From CAZBGL01 sp964491375 (GTDB taxonomy: Bacteria; Desulfobacterota; Deferrisomatia; Deferrisomatales; Deferrisomataceae), in contig CAZBGL010000111.1 of assembly GCA_964491375.1 (NCBI GenBank), positions 1-26,965 of the forward strand: 26,965 nucleotides of DNA. Direction: 5' to 3'. Below, in pieces: positions 7,964 through 15,170 of this stretch; positions within the stretch are counted from its first letter, which is position 1, and each line of letters begins with the position of its first letter. The translations under genes and the position numbers were made by a program. A model generated the notes under the pieces. It searched no databases. It was not told the origin of the DNA and saw only the letters and a list, made by a program, of their open reading frames with translations.

Positions 7964-8887
7964 GTGGTCAGCGTCATCATGCCCTTTTACAACGCCCCCC
8001 TGGAGCTCACGGCCCGGGCGTTTGAAAGTGTGGTCTCCCAGGGAATGGAGGGGATCGAAGTTGTCGTCGTTGACGACGGATCTTCTCCCGAGAGCGCCAG
8101 GGGACTCGAGGACCTGGTTGAGAGGTTTTCCGAGAAGATCCCCATCCGCCTCCTTCGGCAGGAGAATGCCGGTCCGGCGGTGGCTCGCAACCGGGCGGTG
8201 TCCGAAGCGCGGTACGACATTCTGGCCCAGCTCGATGCGGATGACCGGTGGCTCCCCGGGAAGCTGGCCAGACAAGTGCGATACCTCCGGGAGCACCCGG
8301 AGGTGTGGATGGTGTTCGGCGGGATGGTGGTGGAGAGCGACACCGGGGAGCGATTGAAGTATCGGGGAGGGGATCGGCGGATCCGGGTGTTCGAGCAGTC
8401 TCCCCCGTTCCAGTATCTGGCCCTCCTGGAAAACAACTATGTCAACAATTCCACGGCTTGTTTCCGCCGCGAAGGGTTCGAGCGACTTGGGGGCTACGAC
8501 CCCCGTTTCCCGCCTTCCGAAGATGCGGACCTTTGGATCCGGGCATCCCGGGCCGGGTTGGTGATCCGGTACCTGGACGTCCCCATGGCGGTCCAGGTCT
8601 ATCACGGCGGAAACATCTCCCATCGCCGGCAGGCGCGTCGCAAGGCTTGGCTGGGGATCCTCAGGCGGGAACTCGAGTCGCCCCCGGGCTTTCTCGCCCG
8701 CCTCCCTCCGGGGGAGGTCACCCGGGTCCACGCGGCAGCATGGTTCCGGCTGGGTCGGTACGCGAACCACGCGGGGGAGACCGCCCTGGCAAGCAGGGCG
8801 TTTGCCCAGGCCCTGCGCCTTCGCCCGGGGATCGGTCCCGCGCTGCGCTGGCTGGGGGTCTCGGCAAAGCGGCTGTGGGGGGGGTAG
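7964..8887 (+). CDS. Glycosyltransferase family 2 (GT-A)
   Basis: A 307-residue GT-A enzyme. VVVVDDGSS (D37, D38) binds the nucleotide and LDADDRW (D91-D94) is the metal motif. NNSTACFRREGFERLGGYDPRF and SEDADLWIRASRAG form the acceptor-side signature common in GT2 chain-extending enzymes. The C-terminal 60 or so residues look helical and TPR-like (AAWFRLGRYANHAGETALA). Start is the GTG at 7964, with a GGTTGGAG stretch just upstream as a weak ribosome site. It probably extends the outer core; linkage and donor are unknown. Confidence 0.86.
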   Translation: MVSVIMPFYNAPLELTARAFESVVSQGMEGIEVVVVDDGSSPESARGLEDLVERFSEKIPIRLLRQENAGPAVARNRAVSEARYDILAQLDADDRWLPGKLARQVRYLREHPEVWMVFGGMVVESDTGERLKYRGGDRRIRVFEQSPPFQYLALLENNYVNNSTACFRREGFERLGGYDPRFPPSEDADLWIRASRAGLVIRYLDVPMAVQVYHGGNISHRRQARRKAWLGILRRELESPPGFLARLPPGEVTRVHAAAWFRLGRYANHAGETALASRAFAQALRLRPGIGPALRWLGVSAKRLWGG

Positions 8888-8895
8888 GACGGTCC

Positions 8896-9864
8896 ATGCG
8901 GGTCTCCGTCTTGATTGCCGCGTACAACTATGCCCGTTTCCTCCCCGATGTTCTTGGGTCCGTGCTCGGACAGACCTACGAGGGGGAGATGGAATGTATC
9001 GTTGTAGACGACGGATCCACGGACAACACAATGGATGTGTTGAATCGGTATGAGGACGCTATAACGGCCGTCCGGCAACAAAATCTAGGCCAGGCGGCCG
9101 CTTTTAACACGGCATACCGGATCAGTAAGGGCGATATTCTGTGCTTCTTGGACGCAGACGATGTATGGTACCCTTATAAGGTGGAGCGGGTGGTGCAGGA
9201 GTTCCGCTCCCACCCGGACACGGGTCTGGTCCATCACGCTTTGCGCGTGGTGGACCAGAGAGGCGAGGAGGTCGCGGGGTTTTTTGACGAGGGGGCCCGG
9301 GCGCACGGTGACGTGCGGGCGCTGATGCGTCGGAAGGTCCTGCGGTGGATGTTTGCCCCCACGTCGGGGTTGTGCCTGCGCCGGTCGGTGGCCTCGATCG
9401 TGTTTCCTCTGAGGACAGGGCTCCGGATCAGCGCCGACGAACTGGTGGCCCCCGTGGCCGCGCTGTTGGCTCCGGTCCGTTACATCCCGGAAGTGCTGGG
9501 GCTGTACCGCCTCCACGGTCACAACACATGGGCTTCACGCCGGCGGGAGCCGACCCGTTTGTGGGCTGAACGATATATGGCGGTGCTCGAGGAAAAGGTC
9601 TGCCAGGCCAACGAGGCGGCAGCCCGCGCCGGATATCCGTTGCGGTTGTCCCCCTGGATGAAGTGGGACTATGTCAAGGCGGCATCGATACTCCACGCGA
9701 CCTCCCCGCTCCGCTACCTCCCCCGGGCCGTGCTCACCGTGGCTCGCGCACGGGGCCTCCGGTGGACGGAAAAGGCCGAGCTTGTCTCGGCCATCACGAG
9801 AAAGTCCTTCCGCCACCACCGGAGGACCCGACGGCCGGGCCGCGCACCCCACGGGGAGACGTGA
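8896..9864 (+). CDS. Glycosyltransferase family 2, first of a tandem paralogous pair
   Basis: A 322-residue GT-A enzyme. IVVDDGSTD (D38, D39) and FLDADDVW (D86-D89) are the nucleotide and metal motifs; QQNLGQAAAFNTAY lies between them. The next gene is a clear paralogue, sharing NYARF, ECIVVDDGSTD, NLGQAAA, CFLDADDVW, GLVHHA, VLRWMF and YRxHGxN in the same order. ATG start at 8896 follows an 8-base gap with only a weak ribosome site. Part of its 5' half (9001-9180) is about 51% G+C by hand count, much lower than its surroundings, suggesting a different origin for that stretch. Substrate unknown. Confidence 0.86.
   Translation: MRVSVLIAAYNYARFLPDVLGSVLGQTYEGEMECIVVDDGSTDNTMDVLNRYEDAITAVRQQNLGQAAAFNTAYRISKGDILCFLDADDVWYPYKVERVVQEFRSHPDTGLVHHALRVVDQRGEEVAGFFDEGARAHGDVRALMRRKVLRWMFAPTSGLCLRRSVASIVFPLRTGLRISADELVAPVAALLAPVRYIPEVLGLYRLHGHNTWASRRREPTRLWAERYMAVLEEKVCQANEAAARAGYPLRLSPWMKWDYVKAASILHATSPLRYLPRAVLTVARARGLRWTEKAELVSAITRKSFRHHRRTRRPGRAPHGET
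9853..9858 (+). promoter_or_regulatory. Ribosome binding site of the second tandem GT2
   Basis: GGGGAG lies six bases before the ATG at 9865, inside the end of the preceding gene. It supports this start even though the first 22 or so residues of the protein precede the conserved GT2 domain. Confidence 0.55.
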
Positions 9865-10959
9865 ATGCCGTCCGTGGCGGGCCTTGGGCACACGCCGGTG
9901 CACGGCCCGGCAAGACGTCGGCCGGTCGTTCCAAGGGTTTCGGCCCTGATCCCAGCCCACAACTATGCGCGGTTCGTGGGCGACGCGATCGAGTCCGTAT
10001 TGGGGCAGGACTATCCCGGGGAGATCGAATGCATTGTCGTGGACGACGGATCCACGGACAGGACCTGGGAGGTGGTTTCCGCGTATCGGAACCGGGGGGT
10101 TCGGGCGTTCCGTCAGGAGAATCTGGGCCAGGCAGCGGCCCTTAACCGGGCCTTCCGGTGCTGCAAGGGAGACATCATCTGCTTCCTCGACGCGGATGAC
10201 GTGTGGCTTCCCGGAAAAGTGGCAGCCGTTGTGGAGGCGATGCTTGCTGACCCGCGGATCGGCCTCGTGCACCACGCTGTGCAGACCACGGGCCCCGGGG
10301 ACGAGCCCTTGCCGTGTTTCACAGAAGACGGTCCGAAGGCCAGGGGGGACGTGTCGCGCCAGATGTGGCGAAGGGTGCTCCGATGGATGTTCTCCCCCTT
10401 TTCCACCCTGTGCCTGCGGCGTCCGGTCGCCGAACTCGTGTTCCCCCTCGTCACCTCGATGCGGGGCAACGCCGACGATCTCATCGCGCCTTGTGCGGGG
10501 CTCCTCGCCCCTGTTGCGTACCTTCCCGAGCGGCTCGTCCGGTACCGCGTCCACGGCGACAACATGTGGGCGGTGCGGGAAGCCTCGCGCAGGCTGGGGG
10601 AGGAAGTCGCCGGCCTCTTCACCCCTCGGGTGGACGCCCGCGCCCACCCGAGGGACCTGAACCGGCTTCCCGAGCCGGAACGCTACTGCCGGGTTTTGGA
10701 GGAAAAGACCAGGCAGGCCAACCGGGTCCTGGAGCGGGCCCGGATTCCCGGCCGGCTGAGCCCCTGGGCGGACTGGACCTACCTCAAGACAAGGGGGGCG
10801 GAGGATCCGTGGCGCAGCGGGTTGAGGGCTGTGGCCGCTGCATGGGAGCTGAAGGGACTCCCCCACTGGGAGAGGATGGCCCTGGCGCTCCGGCTTGTCC
10901 GCCGGATGGCCAAGCATCGCGTCCGCCGCGCCTGGGCCCGCCGCGGCGGGGAGTCGTAG
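9865..10959 (+). CDS. Glycosyltransferase family 2, second of a tandem paralogous pair
   Basis: A 364-residue GT-A enzyme, paralogous along its whole length to the gene just upstream but with a longer N-terminus and an insertion near residue 250. IVVDDGSTD lies at about residues 58-66 and FLDADDVW has D109-D112. The ATG follows the previous stop directly and has a GGGGAG ribosome site. Several of its 22 N-terminal residues lie outside the family domain, so a shorter product is possible. Divergence from its twin suggests a related but separate transfer step, for example two successive additions. Donor unknown. Confidence 0.86.
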   Translation: MPSVAGLGHTPVHGPARRRPVVPRVSALIPAHNYARFVGDAIESVLGQDYPGEIECIVVDDGSTDRTWEVVSAYRNRGVRAFRQENLGQAAALNRAFRCCKGDIICFLDADDVWLPGKVAAVVEAMLADPRIGLVHHAVQTTGPGDEPLPCFTEDGPKARGDVSRQMWRRVLRWMFSPFSTLCLRRPVAELVFPLVTSMRGNADDLIAPCAGLLAPVAYLPERLVRYRVHGDNMWAVREASRRLGEEVAGLFTPRVDARAHPRDLNRLPEPERYCRVLEEKTRQANRVLERARIPGRLSPWADWTYLKTRGAEDPWRSGLRAVAAAWELKGLPHWERMALALRLVRRMAKHRVRRAWARRGGES

Positions 10960-10969
10960 GGGTGGGGAG

Positions 10970-12298
10970 GTGAGGTCCGGTCTTTTGCCCCTCCATGGAT
11001 CCGTTGCCGAAGCGTTACGCCTCCTGGGCGCCCTGACCCTCCGCCTCCCCAGGCTCCTTTGGCATGCCCTTTCGGCCCTGTTTCCGCGGAACCGCAGGAT
11101 CTGGGTCTTTTTCTGCTGGGACGGGAAGCGTTTTTCCGACAATGCGAAGTGGTTGTTCCTCCACTGCGCCCGAAACGGGCCATCGGGCGTCGTCCCGGTG
11201 CTTCTGACCCGGAGCCCCTCCGTGCTGCGGCAGGTGAGAGCGGCGGGACTTCGTGGACACCGCCCGAAAACGCTCCGCGGTGTGTGGTGGCGGCTGAGGG
11301 CGGGAATCTACGTATTGGACAACGCGGTGGGGGATCATCTCTTCTGGGGGAGTGCGCGAGCCGTGCGGGTCAACCTGTGGCACGGTATCCCCCTCAAGAA
11401 GATCGGGCGTGACATCGACAGCCCGGGCCACGTGAACACCCAGGGCTTCCGGGGCAGCCTCCTCCAGCGCGCCCGGTTCCGGCTGGAGCACCCCTGGGAC
11501 GCCGTCCGGTACGACATGATGATCTCCACGTCGTCCCTCGTGGCCGAGCGGTTCTCCCGGGCGTTCTCGGTGCCCAGGGACCGCATTCCGGTGACCGGGT
11601 TCCCGAGGAACGATGTCCTGCTCCAGGGTTCGTTCACCCCGGGTCCGTGGGACGAGGCCGTCCACCGGACGGCGGAAGGGTTTCTGCGGCAAGGGCGCCG
11701 TCTCGTGCTCTACCTGCCCACGTTCCGGGATCAGGCGGGGGCCGGCGACGAGATCCCCATCGACGTGCTCGAGTTGAGCCGGCGGATGGAGGCATGGAAC
11801 GCGATCTGGGTGTTCAAGCCCCACACGTGGGATCCCAGGACCCTGGGCGGTTCCGCCAGGGCGCCACAGGGCCTGTGGATCTTGGGGCCCCGTGACGACG
11901 TCTATCCGGTTCTCCGCCACGCTCACGTACTCGTTACGGACTATTCGTCCGTCTACTTCGACTTCCTGCTGCTGGATCGTCCCATCGTCTTCTACGCGTA
12001 CGATCTTCGGGAATATGCCGACGAGGGCCGGGGTCTGTACGAGCGTTACGAGGACGCGGTCCCCGGGCCGGTGGCGCGTCGCTTTGCGGACCTGTTGCGG
12101 GAAGTGGAGCTCGCGCTCGAACGCCCCGAGGTCCATCTGGCGAGGTGGGCGCGGAGGCGCGAGGCCGTGCGCCGGGCCTGTCACCGGTACCGGGATGCCC
12201 GCGCTTCGGCGCGGGTGAGCCGGGAGATCCTGCGGCGCTTCGTACGAGTGAAGGGACTCCGAGAGACCGCCCGGAAGAACGGGGGAGAAACGCCATGA
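10970..12298 (+). CDS. CDP-glycerol glycerophosphotransferase family protein (TagB/TagF-like)
   Basis: About 442 residues. The two hallmark blocks of the Glyphos_transf family are present: NLWHGIPLKKIG with H138, and VTDYSSVYFDFLLLDRPIVFY with D324 and S326/S327. Between them come TGFPRNDVLL and LYLPTFRD, also family signatures. Relatives (TagB, TagF) move glycerol phosphate from CDP-glycerol in teichoic acid synthesis; in a Gram-negative LPS cluster the likely job is adding phosphoglycerol or another phospho-polyol to the core or an outer sugar. The N-terminal 60 residues are hydrophobic and basic and may associate with the membrane. Start is uncertain: GTG 10970 follows GGGTGGGG closely. 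The next gene, a cytidylyltransferase, overlaps its stop and could supply the donor. Confidence 0.85.
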   Translation: MRSGLLPLHGSVAEALRLLGALTLRLPRLLWHALSALFPRNRRIWVFFCWDGKRFSDNAKWLFLHCARNGPSGVVPVLLTRSPSVLRQVRAAGLRGHRPKTLRGVWWRLRAGIYVLDNAVGDHLFWGSARAVRVNLWHGIPLKKIGRDIDSPGHVNTQGFRGSLLQRARFRLEHPWDAVRYDMMISTSSLVAERFSRAFSVPRDRIPVTGFPRNDVLLQGSFTPGPWDEAVHRTAEGFLRQGRRLVLYLPTFRDQAGAGDEIPIDVLELSRRMEAWNAIWVFKPHTWDPRTLGGSARAPQGLWILGPRDDVYPVLRHAHVLVTDYSSVYFDFLLLDRPIVFYAYDLREYADEGRGLYERYEDAVPGPVARRFADLLREVELALERPEVHLARWARRREAVRRACHRYRDARASARVSREILRRFVRVKGLRETARKNGGETP

Positions 12299-12996
12299 AA
12301 GCGGTCATACTCGCGGCAGGCAGGGGATCGAGGCTCGGGCGGCCCCACCCCAAGTGCCTGACGGAGATCGTCCCCGGGCGCACCATCCTGGGCACCATCG
12401 TGGACGCCCTGGAACCGCTGGTGGGGCGCCAGAGCATCCGCGTGGTTGTCGGTTACCGGCAGGACAGTGTCCGGGAGGCCTTTCCCGACCTCGAATACGT
12501 GCACAACGGGGCGTTCCACCGGACGAACACGGCCAAGAGCCTGCTCCTGGCGCTGGCCGGAACGGCGGAGGGTGACGTCCTGTGGGTCAACGGGGACGTG
12601 GTGGCCGAACCCGCGGTGTACGAGGCCGTGCTGCGGTGCCCCGCCACGTGCATGGCCGTGCGGTATGGCCGGGTGGGGGAGGAAGAAATGAAATTCCTGC
12701 TGGACGACGGCGGGTGTATTTCCCGGGTTTCCAAGGAGGTCTGCGGTGGACTGGGGGAGGCCGTCGGGGTGAACAAGGTGGTGGCAGAGGATCTTCCGGC
12801 GCTCGTGGCCTCGCTGGAGGCGTGCGGCGACGGCGACTATTTCGAAAAGGCCATCGAGTACGCCATCGCCAGGGGCGTGCGGGTGATTCCGGTGGATGTG
12901 TCCGCCTATCGGTGCGAGGAGATCGACTTTCCGTCCGACCTCGCCCGGGTCCGGGCCTGGTTCGGACGGACCGGGCCCGGCACCCCAGATCCCTGA
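12295..12996 (+). CDS. Nucleotidyltransferase, LicC-like (probable CDP-alcohol synthase)
   Basis: A 233-residue protein of the MobA/LicC nucleotidyltransferase fold. It opens with LAAGRGSRLGRPHPKCL, the nucleotide-binding loop with Lys20, then VGYRQD and NTAKSLLLALA, an NGD metal motif, and a C-terminal EEIDFPSDLARV block (E209, D211) like the EID...D..R ending of LicC, which makes CDP-choline. It differs from TagD, the usual CDP-glycerol synthase, which carries an HxGH motif not seen here. Because its ATG overlaps the stop of the CDP-glycerol transferase-like gene, I infer that it makes the CDP-activated alcohol for that enzyme. The alcohol (glycerol, ribitol, choline or other) is not determined. 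Confidence 0.78.
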   Translation: MKAVILAAGRGSRLGRPHPKCLTEIVPGRTILGTIVDALEPLVGRQSIRVVVGYRQDSVREAFPDLEYVHNGAFHRTNTAKSLLLALAGTAEGDVLWVNGDVVAEPAVYEAVLRCPATCMAVRYGRVGEEEMKFLLDDGGCISRVSKEVCGGLGEAVGVNKVVAEDLPALVASLEACGDGDYFEKAIEYAIARGVRVIPVDVSAYRCEEIDFPSDLARVRAWFGRTGPGTPDP

Positions 12997-13101
12997 CACC
13001 GTAGCCAGGGCACGGCGGCGGACGGGCTGGATGCCGTTCCGAGGGGGTGGTGCTTTGCTCCTTGGTCAGAGGCGACTTTGCGAAAGGCCGGATTCGGATC
13101 C
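12997..13101 (+). other. Gap between the cytidylyltransferase and the third GT9
   Basis: This 105-base gap is the largest in the LPS cluster apart from the toxin-antitoxin insertion. I see no clear promoter or terminator in it. It contains AGAGG (13068-13072) ahead of an alternative TTG start at 13078 for the next gene. Confidence 0.5.
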
Positions 13102-14118
13102 ATGTCGAGCCCTTCGTTCCTGCTGATCCAGCTCCGGCAGATCGGGGACGTGGTGCTCACCACGCCGATTGCGCGGATTCTCAAGGAGCGCGTTCCAGGC
13201 TCCCGGGTGGCGTTCCTGACCGAGCCTCCCAGCGACGAGCTGCTTCGCGGCAACCCCTTCATCGACGAGATCCTAGTCCTCAAGCGCCATGCAGGGTGGA
13301 AGGAGACACTCGCGCTGGCACTCGACCTGCGCCGGCGAAGTTTCGACGCGGTGCTGGACTTCATGGGAAACCCCCGGTCCGCCCTTCTCACGTTCCTCTC
13401 CGGCAGCCCGGTGCGAATTTCGCGGCCGGCACGCGCCAGAGGGGTGGTGTATACCCACAGGATCCCACCGGTGGGGGACTACGGCGTGGAGATGAAAAAG
13501 CAGTTGCTGCGCCCCTTGGGGATCCAGAGCCCGTGGAACAGGCCGGAGATCCGGCTGACCTCCGAGGAAGCCGGGTGGGCCCGGCGGGTGAAGGCGGAAC
13601 AGTTTGCCGCCGGGAACCGTCGGATGGTGACGCTGGATCCCACCCACCGCAGGGCGACCCGCCGCTGGCCGGCGGAATACTACGGAATACTCGCTGCCAC
13701 GATGGCCGAGCGGCTTCGCGCCGTGCCCGTGGTCTTGTGGGGTCCGGGAGAAGAGGCCGTGGCGGACGCGGTGCTGAGGGCTTCCGAAGGAAAGGCGGTG
13801 AAGGCCCCGCCCACCGGGCTCCGGGAAATGGCCGCGTTGATCGCGGTGGCCGACCTCCACGTGGGCAACTGCTCGGCGCCGCGGCACATCGCTGTGGCGG
13901 TGGGCACCCCTTCTTTTACGATCCTGGGTTCGACGAGCGGCGGCTGGACCCACCCGGCCCCCGAACATCACCACGTGGCGCTGGGGCTGGAGTGTCAGCC
14001 GTGTCACAGCAACCGGTGCCCCCGGGACGTGGAGTGCCTGAGAGGGCTGCTGCCCGAGTTGGTGATGGACGAACTCGCCGGGTGGGCGGAGGACATTTTG
14101 GGATGGGAAGCGACGTGA
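13102..14118 (+). CDS. Glycosyltransferase family 9, divergent heptosyltransferase-like enzyme
   Basis: A 338-residue GT9 protein with LRQIGDVVLTTP (D16) as in the two upstream GT9 genes, and a WaaQ-like N-terminal layout. The donor-site residues differ: the Lys of TKRWP is Arg187 in TRRWP, and the Asp of NDSAPLH is Cys257 in GNCSAPRHIAVAVG. In WaaC the equivalent Lys and Asp contact ADP-heptose, so this enzyme may use another donor or bind heptose differently. A Cys-rich block (CQPCHSNRCPRDVEC) is retained. The ATG at 13102 is chosen; a TTG at 13078 with AGAGG five bases upstream would add eight residues. It follows a 105-base gap, so it may begin a new transcript. Confidence 0.82.
   Translation: MSSPSFLLIQLRQIGDVVLTTPIARILKERVPGSRVAFLTEPPSDELLRGNPFIDEILVLKRHAGWKETLALALDLRRRSFDAVLDFMGNPRSALLTFLSGSPVRISRPARARGVVYTHRIPPVGDYGVEMKKQLLRPLGIQSPWNRPEIRLTSEEAGWARRVKAEQFAAGNRRMVTLDPTHRRATRRWPAEYYGILAATMAERLRAVPVVLWGPGEEAVADAVLRASEGKAVKAPPTGLREMAALIAVADLHVGNCSAPRHIAVAVGTPSFTILGSTSGGWTHPAPEHHHVALGLECQPCHSNRCPRDVECLRGLLPELVMDELAGWAEDILGWEAT
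14088..14093 (+). promoter_or_regulatory. Ribosome binding site supporting the ATG at 14103
   Basis: GGAGGA is nine bases before ATG 14103. It favours this start over the GTG at 14115, which overlaps the previous stop as GTGA and also has a GGGAAG just upstream. Confidence 0.5.
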
Positions 14119-15023
14119 AGAAGGACCGCTCCGCCTCTCCAGCCGCCCCCGTCCGGCCGGGCCGGGTGATCCGACTGGGGGTGCTCGTCACGGATCTCCA
14201 GAGTCCCACGGTACGTTACCGGATCACAAAGTACGTGCCCTTCTTGGAAGACGCCGAAGTACGGTGCTCGCTCTACCGTTTTCCCAGAAACCGGATCGCG
14301 CGATGGCGGCTGTTCGCCCGTCTCCGGCGGCAGGATGTCGTGATGGTGGTCAAGCGGGTGCTACGCCCGCTGGATCTCCTGTGGTTGAGGCGCTGCGCCC
14401 GTCGGTTCGTGTACGACGTGGACGATGCCCTGATGTTCCGGGAGGACCTCGCCCGCCCCCGGTCCGCCCTTCGCAGGGTGTTCTTCGACGGGATGCTCCG
14501 CTCGGCCGACGCGGTGATCTGCGGAAACGACCTGCTCAAACTTTACACGCTGGTCCACAACCCGAACGTAACGGTGCTGCCCACCTCCATCGATCTCTCC
14601 GAGTACCCGGTGTGTCCCCGGAGGCGCCCGCAGCGGCCCCTGACGTTGGGATGGATCGGGGGAAGCGGATCCCTGCGTTATCTGGAAGCGATCCGGCCCG
14701 CTCTGGAGCGGGCCGGCCGGGACGGTGTCCGGCTCAAGATCATCTGTGACCGCTTTCCCGAGTTCGACCACGTCGCCGTAGAAAAGGTTTTGTGGAGGGA
14801 GGCCACGGAACTGGAGGAACTCGGAACGGTGGATGTGGGTATCATGCCGCTTCCTGACGCCCCGTACACGGTGGGCAAGTGCGCTTTCAAGATCGTGCAG
14901 TACTATGGTCTGGGCCTTCCGACCATCGCGTCCCCCGTGGGGGTGAACAAAGCGCTTGTCATCCCCCGGGTATCGGGACTCCTGGCCGAATCCCTGGACG
15001 ACTGGATCTTGGTTTTTCAGTGA
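14103..15023 (+). CDS. GT4-type glycosyltransferase truncated by an in-frame TGA
   Basis: The open frame codes for 306 residues of a GT-B enzyme: VRYRITKYVPFLE near the N-terminus, FVYDVDDALMF, ADAVICGNDLL, then GWIGGSGSLRYLEAI opening the donor domain and GKCAFKIVQYYGLGLPTIASPVGVN, the usual signature of this group. The frame stops at TGA 15021-15023 right after DDWILVFQ, but the same frame continues for 48 more codons to 15170 and codes for the expected end of the family (LNGRRIVEAGYTVQVNAPKM). A CGA-to-TGA change explains this most simply. The truncated product lacks the last C-terminal helices, which in this fold normally pack back on the N-terminal domain, so it may be unstable or inactive. 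An alternative start is GTG 14115. Confidence 0.82.
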   Translation: MGSDVKKDRSASPAAPVRPGRVIRLGVLVTDLQSPTVRYRITKYVPFLEDAEVRCSLYRFPRNRIARWRLFARLRRQDVVMVVKRVLRPLDLLWLRRCARRFVYDVDDALMFREDLARPRSALRRVFFDGMLRSADAVICGNDLLKLYTLVHNPNVTVLPTSIDLSEYPVCPRRRPQRPLTLGWIGGSGSLRYLEAIRPALERAGRDGVRLKIICDRFPEFDHVAVEKVLWREATELEELGTVDVGIMPLPDAPYTVGKCAFKIVQYYGLGLPTIASPVGVNKALVIPRVSGLLAESLDDWILVFQ

Positions 15024-15170
15024 TGCGGCGACCACCGGGAGCAGATTACGGAGTGGGGGCTCAACGGCCGGCGGATCGTGGAAGCCGGATACACCGTCCA
15101 GGTCAATGCGCCCAAGATGATCGCCCTGTTGCGCCGGGTAGCGGGTATCCGGGAGGTGACCGGCCCGTGA
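15021..15170 (+). pseudogene. Orphaned C-terminal tail of the interrupted glycosyltransferase
   Basis: TGA at 15021 is followed in the same frame by 48 sense codons ending at TGA 15168-15170. The coded tail contains EWGLNGRRIVEAGYT and VQVNAPKM, which match the C-terminal end of GT4 enzymes. The spacing from DDW to NGRR equals that typical of intact relatives, so nothing is missing except one codon. The ancestral stop overlaps the GTG of the next gene by four bases, like most junctions in this operon. Confidence 0.75.

Noticed and set aside
15021..15023. TGA read as selenocysteine
   Set aside because: No GT4 selenoprotein is known to me, the following codon is Cys, the aligned position is a non-catalytic helix, and I could not find a convincing SECIS-like hairpin just downstream. 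A nonsense mutation is simpler.
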